This document shows positions 1-6,819 of a stretch of DNA of 44,928 bases, one piece after another. The DNA is from Lachnospiraceae bacterium (GTDB taxonomy: Bacteria > Bacillota > Clostridia > Lachnospirales > Lachnospiraceae): contig CAAGFJ010000078.1 in the NCBI GenBank assembly GCA_900769115.1, positions 1 through 44,928 on the forward strand, given 5' to 3'. Under the pieces are notes generated by a model that made no database searches, was not told the origin of the DNA, and saw nothing but the letters and a program-made list of their open reading frames with translations. Position 1 is the first letter of the stretch, and each line of letters opens with the position of its first letter. A program made the translations under genes and the position numbers.

Positions 1-19
1 ACGTGTGCTCTTCCGATCT
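1..19. other. Illumina adapter remnant at contig end
   Basis: The first 19 bases (ACGTGTGCTCTTCCGATCT) are the 3' end of the standard Illumina multiplexing/read-2 adapter. They are not genomic. On the minus strand they add false codons to the end of the truncated lipoprotein gene. Basis: direct match to a well-known adapter sequence. Confidence 0.97.
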
Positions 20-56
20 TATGCCAATTTTCTCGTAATTAGAGAAAATTGGCATA
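20..56. repeat. Perfect 15-bp inverted repeat abutting the adapter
   Basis: Arms at 20-34 and 42-56 are exact reverse complements separated by 7 bases. The symmetry ends within one base of the adapter junction. Read on the minus strand, the segment encodes a family-like MPIFSNYEKIG, so most of it is probably genomic. The outermost bases may have been copied by hairpin fold-back during library end repair. Confidence 0.8.
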
Positions 57-363
57 ATTCGGGTAATTCCGCCCTCTACCATGCATTCATAAATGATATC
101 CGCCTGTTTTGTGCTGGAAGAAGGTAACGCTTCTTTCAGATTATTGATCATAACCGCAACCGGTCTGCGACTTACATAATCTGCTGACCATTCACCGGTC
201 AGTTCATTATATGTCATACCATCATGAGAAGTGTCCTCTGTTGTTGCCTCTTCCGTCGTTGCCTCCGTTGTACTCTCGGTTGTTGCCTCTTGTTTCTTAC
301 CACATCCAAACATTCCAAGTGCTGCGATTGTTATTAATGTAGCTGCAAGTAATCTCTTCTTCA
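20..363 (-). CDS. DUF3048 (YerB-like) lipoprotein, 3'-truncated by contig end
   Basis: Only the first ~114 residues are present. The N-terminus (MKKRLLAATLITIAALGMFG, then Cys21) looks like a lipoprotein signal with a loose lipobox. It is followed by a linker rich in Thr/Glu (repeated EATTE). The folded part begins with NELTGEW and continues with RRPVAVMINN and an ADIIYECMVEGGITR segment, which are hallmarks of the DUF3048/YerB family of extracellular lipoproteins of unknown function. The start at 363 is set by AAGGAG eight bases upstream; that site overlaps the ybeY stop (TAAGGAG), so the gene is translated from the ybeY transcript. The C-terminal part of the domain lies beyond the contig end, and the last few apparent codons are adapter. 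Confidence 0.85.
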
Positions 364-374
364 TAATCTTCTCC

Positions 375-884
375 TTATTGTGTAATATCTCTTGTATAAC
401 CTATACTCTGTAGAATTGCCTCCTGCATCTGTTCCATCCGAATCCGTTCTTCCTCTACCATATGATCGTATCCGGATAAATGCAGCATACTATGTGCAAT
501 CAAAAAAGCATATTCCCTTACAATACTGAGATTGTACTGCTGTGATTGTTCTACCACCTTCTCCAGTGAAATCATAATATCTCCAAGCAGTAATTCTCCG
601 GTCGCCGCATCAAAATAGGATGCCTCGTCTCTCTCCACAATTGAAAAATCCGCTTCCGTCTCATAATCAATCATTGGAAAGGAAAGCACATCTGTTGGTG
701 CATCAATCTGACGCATCTGCTTATTCACAGATTGAATTCCCTCGTTGTCCGTCAGTAGAATGTTCACTTCACATTCATAAGGACACTTCACATAATCTAA
801 CGCCGCTTCCACCACACGATCAGCAATCTCTTCATAATCAATTCCAAGATCAATATCACATTCATTCTCAAGTAATATAGTCAT
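375..884 (-). CDS. ybeY: Endoribonuclease YbeY (rRNA maturation factor)
   Basis: This is a 169-aa metal-dependent single-strand endoribonuclease involved in 16S rRNA 3' maturation and ribosome quality control. The zinc site is visible as HSMLHLSGYDH (His131, His135, His141), and the family motif DVLSFPM lies near residue 66. I place the start at 884 because GGAAGAAGAA precedes it and the protein then begins MTILLEN; an upstream in-frame ATG at 938 would add 18 residues with no family match. The gene has its own good promoter (968-996) directly after phoH. In many Firmicutes yqfF (pgpH) sits between phoH and ybeY, and dgkA/era follow; here yqfF is missing and a DUF3048 lipoprotein follows. Confidence 0.95.
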   Translation of the reverse strand: MTILLENECDIDLGIDYEEIADRVVEAALDYVKCPYECEVNILLTDNEGIQSVNKQMRQIDAPTDVLSFPMIDYETEADFSIVERDEASYFDAATGELLLGDIMISLEKVVEQSQQYNLSIVREYAFLIAHSMLHLSGYDHMVEEERIRMEQMQEAILQSIGYTRDITQ

Positions 885-967
885 CGTTCTTCTTCCATTC
901 ACAATTATTATAATGCTATTGCTAATAATTCTGACCACATCTTGTGCAAAACATCAGAACTTAATTC

Positions 968-996
968 ATTATATACGATATATAGGTATAAATCAA
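968..996 (-). promoter_or_regulatory. Predicted sigma-A promoter for ybeY
   Basis: On the minus strand TTGATT (991-996) and a perfect TATAAT (968-973) are separated by 17 bases. The promoter lies in the 116-bp gap between the phoH stop and the ybeY start. It would give ybeY and the lipoprotein gene transcription independent of the sporulation-linked yqfCD-phoH unit. Confidence 0.7.
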
Positions 997-1000
997 GATT

Positions 1001-1981
1001 CTATGAACGGTTTCCTTTTTTTGTCCGCATCGACTCATAATCATCATATGCTTTTACAATCCTTTGCACCAATGGATGTCTTACGACATCCTGGCTTGTC
1101 ATCCGGCACACAGCAATCCCTTCTACATTACGCAATACCTTAAGTGCCACATCTAATCCACTTACTGCATCCTTCGGAATATCCTTCTGTGACAAATCAC
1201 CGGTAATAATTGCTTTAGAACCAAATCCAATTCTTGTGAGAAACATCTTCATCTGTGCCGGTGTGGTATTCTGTGCCTCGTCCAATACAATAAAAGCATT
1301 ATCTAACGTTCTTCCCCTCATATAGGCAAGTGGGGCAACTTCAATCAATCCTTTCTCCATATTCTTAAGAAAGCTATCTGCCCCCATAATCTCATACAAC
1401 GCATCATACAAAGGACGTAAGTACGGATCCACCTTGCTTTGCAGATCTCCTGGCAGAAAGCCCAACTTCTCTCCTGCCTCAATTGCAGGTCTGGTAAGAA
1501 TAATCCGATTGACCTCATCGTTCTTAAATGCCGTAATGGCTTTTGCCATCGCAAGATATGTTTTACCGGTTCCTGCCGGTCCCACACCAAATACAACCAT
1601 GTTGTTGTCAATGGCATTCAGATACTGTCGCTGTCCAATGGTCTTCGCTTTGACTGGTTTTCCATTCACTGTATGACAAATCACATCTTTATCTAATTCT
1701 ACAACTGTGTCCGAATGGTGCTCCTCCGATAATGACAATGCATAATTCACGTTCTGTTCGGTAATCGTATTCCCTCTCTTTGCAAGGTTCACCAGGGATT
1801 CCATAACCTCTATGGTCTTATCAACGAACGGTTCCTCTCCCATAATTTTCAACTGGGTATCCCGCAGCACCATCGTAACATGCAGCGTCCGTTCTATTCG
1901 CTTGACATGTGCATCAAACTGTCCGAATACATTGGCAATACAATCTGCTGGTATCATGATGCTTTTCTCACATGCACTCAT
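1001..1981 (-). CDS. phoH: PhoH-family ATPase (PhoL-like)
   Basis: This 326-aa cytoplasmic P-loop ATPase has an N-terminal KH-like region (about residues 1-100), Walker A GPAGTGKT at 134-141, Walker B FIVLDEAQN near 230-238 and the TGD motif at 260-262. Family members are linked to RNA metabolism and often neighbour ybeY; the exact role is not settled. The start at 1981 has AGGAG seven bases upstream. Only 16 bases separate it from the yqfD stop, so it is co-transcribed with yqfC-yqfD. Length and motifs are normal for the family. Confidence 0.95.
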   Translation of the reverse strand: MSACEKSIMIPADCIANVFGQFDAHVKRIERTLHVTMVLRDTQLKIMGEEPFVDKTIEVMESLVNLAKRGNTITEQNVNYALSLSEEHHSDTVVELDKDVICHTVNGKPVKAKTIGQRQYLNAIDNNMVVFGVGPAGTGKTYLAMAKAITAFKNDEVNRIILTRPAIEAGEKLGFLPGDLQSKVDPYLRPLYDALYEIMGADSFLKNMEKGLIEVAPLAYMRGRTLDNAFIVLDEAQNTTPAQMKMFLTRIGFGSKAIITGDLSQKDIPKDAVSGLDVALKVLRNVEGIAVCRMTSQDVVRHPLVQRIVKAYDDYESMRTKKGNRS

Positions 1982-1997
1982 ACAATTCTCCTGTTCT

Positions 1998-3215
1998 CTA
2001 TTCTTCTGTAGATGTCTCTGTCAGATTCCCGGCAGATTCTTTCCATGAAGCAATGGATTCTTTGATGATCAAATCTCCTTTTGCCGTCATTTTATCATCC
2101 ACTTTCATTATTGTAACATTATTTTCTATGATTTCTACCTTTTTTTCCTCAAATCTTTTTATTTTTTCCTGAAATCGTGTTTTTAATATTGTTTTTGCTT
2201 CTTTCTCACTTCTGGTCTTCGCCTGTAGCGTATATGGTGTCCGCTTTGTGATTTTGCAACCGATTGGCAGGTAAAAGTCCCGCAATATCCGTACTTTATG
2301 AATCTGTGTGTATATATCAATATTATCTGCATCTATCTTAGGAATATACGGTGTAAAGCAATAGTCAAACAGATAAAACGTAATATTTCTCCGGCTTTTT
2401 CCTGTGAATTGTTTGGTGTAATAATGAAGATCCACATAATCTTCATACATATAATGAGTTGTTCCGTATATATCCCCATCCGCCCGGATATAATTAGTCT
2501 CCATCACTTCATTATTGTCATCATAAATGTATACTGTACCAGATATCAGAATATCTCCCTTTTTCACGGAATCCCTAACTTTTACCATCGGTGTACCTTG
2601 TCTTGTGATCATCTTTGTGATCACTGCATCTTTATCAGCAACCATATCTCCAGGCACATCAGCAGTCTGTTTTCTTGGCTGCATCCCCTCTTCCAGATGC
2701 ACTGTAAGTCCGGTTCCCTTTAATTCACAACTGATCCATGCGATTTCATCAAAATCTTTTCGAAGGATTTGCTCTAGTCCGGCACAATCTACTTTTGTCT
2801 TCAAAGTTCCAAGCGGAATATACTGCGTTTCAATCTGTTTGCGTATAGTATCGGCAACCAGTTTATCTTCCCCGGTCACCTTAACCTCCCATATAAACAA
2901 CGATAAGATGTATAAAAGGATGAGAAATAAGACAAAGCCTGCAGCAAACATAACACGTTTGCGATATCTTCTCAGAAGAAAAGGTACCCCGTGCCTCTGC
3001 AGAATCTTCATTTTCATATTGGCTTTTTGTAGATAAGGCTTCATCCGCATAAGATTCCTACGTCCGGTGTAGAACGTATATCCTTGCTCCGTTGCCATCA
3101 CATCCCACACGATGATCTGATTGTCAATCAGCAGATTCATTAATCTTTCCGGTGCAAATCCATACACTTCCATTCGGATATATCCAAATACAAATCGTAA
3201 TAATCTTAACAGCAT
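1998..3215 (-). CDS. yqfD: Sporulation protein YqfD
   Basis: The 405-aa protein matches the YqfD family required for spore formation in Bacillus and Clostridia. One transmembrane helix lies at about residues 88-110 (VMFAAGFVLFLILLYILSLF). The preceding region is small and basic. The following region is large and extracytoplasmic, starting WEVKVTGED in the manner of a POTRA/FtsQ-like fold. The gene overlaps the end of yqfC by 10 bp, implying translational coupling. In Bacillus subtilis the pair is expressed in the mother cell under sigma-E, consistent with the sigma-E-like promoter upstream of yqfC here. A basic 85-residue N-terminus precedes the helix, as usual for the family. Confidence 0.92.
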   Translation of the reverse strand: MLLRLLRFVFGYIRMEVYGFAPERLMNLLIDNQIIVWDVMATEQGYTFYTGRRNLMRMKPYLQKANMKMKILQRHGVPFLLRRYRKRVMFAAGFVLFLILLYILSLFIWEVKVTGEDKLVADTIRKQIETQYIPLGTLKTKVDCAGLEQILRKDFDEIAWISCELKGTGLTVHLEEGMQPRKQTADVPGDMVADKDAVITKMITRQGTPMVKVRDSVKKGDILISGTVYIYDDNNEVMETNYIRADGDIYGTTHYMYEDYVDLHYYTKQFTGKSRRNITFYLFDYCFTPYIPKIDADNIDIYTQIHKVRILRDFYLPIGCKITKRTPYTLQAKTRSEKEAKTILKTRFQEKIKRFEEKKVEIIENNVTIMKVDDKMTAKGDLIIKESIASWKESAGNLTETSTEE

Positions 3216-3457
3216 AGGTCTCCATTCGATATATATGTTATAGTTGAAATGGTTCCTGTAACTTTCATATCACTTCCTGAAAAATACAGAATATGTAAGT
3301 CAGATCCACATATACGAAGCGTAAATTTCTTACAGGCAATCGCAACTTCTTCCTCTGTATATAGTAGGATTCCTTTGTAATTCTCTATTACAGCCTCCCG
3401 GTTTCCGGAAAGCTTTACTAATACATCACCATATAAAACATCACCGGGTATTTCCAA
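3206..3457 (-). CDS. yqfC: Sporulation protein YqfC (YabP/YqfC family), TTG start
   Basis: This is an 83-aa member of the YabP/YqfC family of sporulation proteins. The pattern LEIPGDVL, then VIENYKGILLYTEEEV and a short beta-rich tail, fits the family. The only usable start is TTG at 3457: reading back in frame there is a stop codon within 10 codons and no ATG or GTG. An AGGGA ribosome site lies about 6 bases upstream of the TTG. The gene follows a sigma-E-like promoter (3491-3520) and overlaps yqfD. It is separated from upstream rpsU by a strong terminator. Confidence 0.88.
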   Translation of the reverse strand: MEIPGDVLYGDVLVKLSGNREAVIENYKGILLYTEEEVAIACKKFTLRICGSDLHILYFSGSDMKVTGTISTITYISNGDLCC

Positions 3458-3490
3458 TTCCGTTCCCTGCCAATTCCATTTGTTCTATTT

Positions 3491-3520
3491 AGTATATGAA
3501 GAGATTTTCACAGATATGAA
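3491..3520 (-). promoter_or_regulatory. Sigma-E-like sporulation promoter for yqfCD-phoH
   Basis: On the minus strand TTCATATC (3513-3520) and CATATACT (3491-3498) are separated by 14 bases. The -10 element matches the sigma-E consensus CATACAMT at 7 of 8 positions, and the -35 resembles GTCATATT at 6 of 8. It sits 34 bases upstream of the yqfC TTG. The match is by eye, but it agrees with the known sigma-E control of yqfC/yqfD in Bacillus. Confidence 0.55.
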
Positions 3521-3582
3521 TACATTCAATAAAAAGAAAAATAATCTTTCACTTATTAGAAATATTCATCGCCAGACACACG

Positions 3583-3617
3583 AAAAAAGGGTTATTGCTC
3601 CGCAAAGCAATAACCCT
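3583..3617 (-). terminator. Rho-independent terminator of rpsU
   Basis: An 11-bp stem (GGGTTATTGCT at 3589-3599 paired with 3606-3616) with a 6-base loop is followed on the minus strand by six T residues (3583-3588). It lies 12 bp past the rpsU stop, so rpsU is transcriptionally separated from yqfC. Confidence 0.93.
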
Positions 3618-3628
3618 GATAATTCGTA

Positions 3629-3805
3629 TTATTTGAATTTTCTTTTTCTAGCTGCCTCAGACTTCTTCTTACGTCTTACGCTTGGCTTCTCGTAATGCTC
3701 TCTCTTACGAATCTCCTGCTGAATACCAGCCTTCGCACAATTTCTCTTGAAACGACGAAGAGCGCTGTCTAAAGTCTCATTCTCTTTAACAATAACGTTT
3801 GACAT
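3629..3805 (-). CDS. rpsU: 30S ribosomal protein S21 (bS21)
   Basis: This is a 58-aa ribosomal protein of the small subunit platform, close to the 16S rRNA 3' end. The sequence begins MSNVIVKENETLDSALRRFK and ends in a lysine/arginine-rich tail (RRKKKSEAARKRKFK), which is typical of bS21 and normal in length. A strong site, AAGGGAGGT, lies about 12 bases before the ATG. The gene is monocistronic, with its own promoter at 3880-3907 and a terminator at 3583-3617. Its position beside yqfC-yqfD-phoH-ybeY is conserved in Firmicutes. Confidence 0.97.
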   Translation of the reverse strand: MSNVIVKENETLDSALRRFKRNCAKAGIQQEIRKREHYEKPSVRRKKKSEAARKRKFK

Positions 3806-3879
3806 TCTCTCACCCGACCTCCCTTCAGTTGCATATTGTGTCTGCCATACAACCTTGGGTTATTTAAAACACAAATAAG

Positions 3880-3907
3880 ATTATAGCATAAAATATTCAT
3901 ACGTCAA
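3880..3907 (-). promoter_or_regulatory. Strong sigma-A promoter for rpsU
   Basis: On the minus strand TTGACG (3902-3907) and a perfect TATAAT (3880-3885) are separated by 16 bases. It lies in the 151-bp gap between the alaS stop and the rpsU start. Confidence 0.8.
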
Positions 3908-3956
3908 GCATTTTGTTATGAATTTCCAAACAAAATACCTGACAAAAATATAACAT

Positions 3957-6596
3957 TTAGGATAACTGACTTGTGGCAACCTCTTTTGCTTTGGCAATGG
4001 CATCCGTAATTCCTGCCGGATTCTTACCTCCAGCCTGTGCCATATTAGGACGACCACCGCCGCCACCTCCAACAAGCGGAGCAACTTCTTTGATCAGATT
4101 ACCTGCGTGAGCACCCTTCTTGACTGCACCGTCTGTTGCCATGGCAATTAAGTTGACTTTACCATCATTTGCAGATGCGATCACAACAATACCCTCTGAT
4201 ACCTTAGCCTTTAACTGATCTCCCAGATCACGAAGTCCATTCATATCTACTCCCTCAACTGAAGTAGCAAGAATATTAAAGTCTCCTACTGCTACCATAT
4301 CTGAAGTAACATCACCTAATGACTCATTGGCAAGCTTGGCTTTCAAAGACTCGTTCTCTGAAGTCAGTTCTTTTACTTCCTTCAATGTGTGACTGATCTT
4401 ATCTAACAATTGGTCCGGGTTTGCTTTCAACAATGCTGCAGCTTCCTGCATCTTCTCTTCAATCTCTTTGTAGTACGAAAATACTCCGGATCCTGTCAAA
4501 GCTTCAATACGTCTTACACCAGCTGCAATACCTGACTCCGATACAATCTTGAACGTTGTGATCATTCCGGTATTTGCCACATGCGTACCACCACAAAGCT
4601 CCACTGAAAAATCAGACATATTTACAACTCGTACTGTATCACCATACTTCTCGCCGAATAATGCCATTGCACCGGTCTTTTTAGCCTCTTCAATTGGCAT
4701 TTCTTTGACAATAACAGGTAATGCTTTGGCAATCTCCTCATTCACGATGGATTCTACCTTAGCAATCTCTTCCTCTGTCATCGGAGAGAAATGTGAGAAA
4801 TCAAAGCGTAAACGATCTGGTGTAACTAAAGAACCCTTCTGCTCTACATGATCACCCAGAACCATCTTAAGTGCTTTCTGTAACAAATGTGTCGCACTGT
4901 GGTTCTTACAGATATCTGCACGTTTGATCGTATCAATAGAAAGTGTTACAGGATCACCCACTTTAAACATTCCCTTTGTAACAGTTCCGATATGACCATA
5001 TTTGCCACCTTTTAACTTGATGGTATCTTTTACTGTAAACTCACTACCATCAGCTGTCCGGATTACACCGGTATCCCCCTGCTGACCGCCCATGGTTGCA
5101 TAGAATGGGGTTGCTTCTACAAATAAGGTTGCTTCGTCTCCTTCTGCAACTGCCTCAACTACAGCCTCTGTCGTAAGAACTGTGATCTTGGATTCACATG
5201 TGCTGTTATCATAGCCAACAAACTTTGTTGTAATAGCTGGATCGATCTCATCATATACCGTTGCATCCGCACCCATATAATTCGTAGTCTTTCTTGCAGT
5301 ACGAGCCTTGGTACGCTGCTCCTCCATGCATGTCCGGAATCCTTCTTCATCGATGGCATACCCTTTCTCGTCTAAGATCTCCTTGGTCAGATCTACCGGG
5401 AATCCATATGTGTCATATAACTTGAAGACATCTGCACCATCTAATGTCTTATTACCGCTCTCATCAAGCTTTGCTTCCATATCTGTAAGGATTGCAAGCC
5501 CTTGATCGATCGTCTTGTTGAACTGATTCTCCTCCTGTGTCAATACACGGAAAATGAATTCCTTCTTCTCATCTAATTCCGGATATCCATCCTTTGAACC
5601 TTCGATTACTGTCTCAGAAAGTTTTGCTAAGAATGTTCCTTCGATTCCTAACAAACGTCCATGACGGGCTGCACGACGAATGAGACGTCGAAGTACATAA
5701 CCTCTTCCTTCATTAGATGGCATAATACCATCTGAGATCATAAATGTAGCTGAACGGATGTGATCCGTGATCAGACGGATAGATACATCTTTTTCCTCAT
5801 CTGCATGATAAGTAGTATGTGCAAACTCGCATACCTTGTTGCGAAGTGCTTCAATCGTATCCACATCAAAGATTGAATCTACATCCTGTACAACAGATGC
5901 CAGACGCTCTAATCCCATACCGGTATCAATATTCTTATGCTCTAACTCTGTATAATTGCCATGTCCGTCATTATCAAACTGGGTAAATACATTATTCCAT
6001 ATCTCCATATAACGGTCACAGTCACAACCAACTGTACACCCCGGCTTACCACAGCCATATTTCTCTCCGCGATCATAATAAATCTCAGAACAAGGACCAC
6101 AAGGGCCGGAACCATGCTCCCAGAAATTATCTTCTTTGCCAAAACGGAAGATACGCTCCTTTGCAATTCCAATATCCTTATTCCAGATATCAAATGCCTC
6201 ATCATCCTCTAAATATACAGATGGATACAAACGATCCGGGTCCATCCCCAACACTTCGGTCAGGAACTCCCATGACCATGTAATCGCTTCTTTTTTGAAA
6301 TAATCACCGAATGAGAAATTACCAAGCATCTCAAAAAATGTACCATGGCGGGCAGTCTTACCCACATTCTCAATATCACCGGTACGGATACACTTCTGGC
6401 AGGTTGTCACACGTTTTCTTGGCGGAATCTCCTGTCCGGTAAAGTATGGCTTTAATGGTGCCATACCTGCATTGATCAACAACAACGAATTATCATTGTG
6501 CGGGACTAATGAAAAACTGTTCATCTTGAGATGTCCCTTGCTCTCAAAGAACTCCAAATACATTTTTCTAAGTTCATTTAAACCGTATTTCTTCAC
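3957..6596 (-). CDS. alaS: Alanine--tRNA ligase
   Basis: This 879-aa enzyme is full length for bacterial AlaRS and charges tRNA-Ala. The class II catalytic core begins YGLNELRKMYLEFFESKGH. The editing domain carries the zinc-type motifs HSATH (near residue 566) and CGGTH (near 668). The C-Ala domain ends with the glycine run GGGGGGRPNMAQAGG. The start is GTG at 6596, supported by GAGG eight bases upstream and by the conserved N-terminus; there is no ATG alternative. No T-box leader is visible in the 50 bp before it. It follows a 48-aa membrane protein gene and may be read from the his operon. Confidence 0.97.
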   Translation of the reverse strand: MKKYGLNELRKMYLEFFESKGHLKMNSFSLVPHNDNSLLLINAGMAPLKPYFTGQEIPPRKRVTTCQKCIRTGDIENVGKTARHGTFFEMLGNFSFGDYFKKEAITWSWEFLTEVLGMDPDRLYPSVYLEDDEAFDIWNKDIGIAKERIFRFGKEDNFWEHGSGPCGPCSEIYYDRGEKYGCGKPGCTVGCDCDRYMEIWNNVFTQFDNDGHGNYTELEHKNIDTGMGLERLASVVQDVDSIFDVDTIEALRNKVCEFAHTTYHADEEKDVSIRLITDHIRSATFMISDGIMPSNEGRGYVLRRLIRRAARHGRLLGIEGTFLAKLSETVIEGSKDGYPELDEKKEFIFRVLTQEENQFNKTIDQGLAILTDMEAKLDESGNKTLDGADVFKLYDTYGFPVDLTKEILDEKGYAIDEEGFRTCMEEQRTKARTARKTTNYMGADATVYDEIDPAITTKFVGYDNSTCESKITVLTTEAVVEAVAEGDEATLFVEATPFYATMGGQQGDTGVIRTADGSEFTVKDTIKLKGGKYGHIGTVTKGMFKVGDPVTLSIDTIKRADICKNHSATHLLQKALKMVLGDHVEQKGSLVTPDRLRFDFSHFSPMTEEEIAKVESIVNEEIAKALPVIVKEMPIEEAKKTGAMALFGEKYGDTVRVVNMSDFSVELCGGTHVANTGMITTFKIVSESGIAAGVRRIEALTGSGVFSYYKEIEEKMQEAAALLKANPDQLLDKISHTLKEVKELTSENESLKAKLANESLGDVTSDMVAVGDFNILATSVEGVDMNGLRDLGDQLKAKVSEGIVVIASANDGKVNLIAMATDGAVKKGAHAGNLIKEVAPLVGGGGGGRPNMAQAGGKNPAGITDAIAKAKEVATSQLS

Positions 6597-6646
6597 AATC
6601 GTATCCTCACTTACTTAAATATTGTAATCCCCTTCAAGGCAACCCC

Positions 6647-6793
6647 TTATTCCTGCGTTGTCTTTTGTTCCTCCAGTGTTGCCTCCTGCTGCTTCTTCTT
6701 CGATCTCACAGCACACATAACTCCGGCAATCGCAATTGCACCCAATACCACATACTTAAATGCATATGTTAAAAATTCGCTTAAAAACTCCAT
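6647..6793 (-). CDS. Small single-pass membrane protein, 48 aa, function unknown
   Basis: The ORF encodes a short N-terminus (MEFLSEFLTYAFKY), one hydrophobic helix (VVLGAIAIAGVMCAV, residues ~15-29), a stop-transfer RSKKK, and a charged tail ending EEQKTTQE. A near-perfect GGAGG lies 7 bases before the ATG. It sits 26 bp after hisIE and 50 bp before alaS in the same orientation, so it is probably co-transcribed. I do not recognise a family. The strong ribosome site, the clean helix-plus-basic-flank topology and its fit in the gap argue that it is real. Confidence 0.7.
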   Translation of the reverse strand: MEFLSEFLTYAFKYVVLGAIAIAGVMCAVRSKKKQQEATLEEQKTTQE

Positions 6794-6819
6794 GCGCATA
6801 CCTCCTTATATCAAACACT

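Noticed and set aside
231..413. 60-codon plus-strand ORF at the left end
   Set aside because: It is the antisense of the lipoprotein Thr/Glu linker (Val/Ser repeats) with no ribosome site.
3881..4084. 67-codon minus-strand ORF at the alaS 3' end
   Set aside because: It overlaps the conserved AlaRS C-terminal domain and the rpsU promoter in another frame; no supporting signal.
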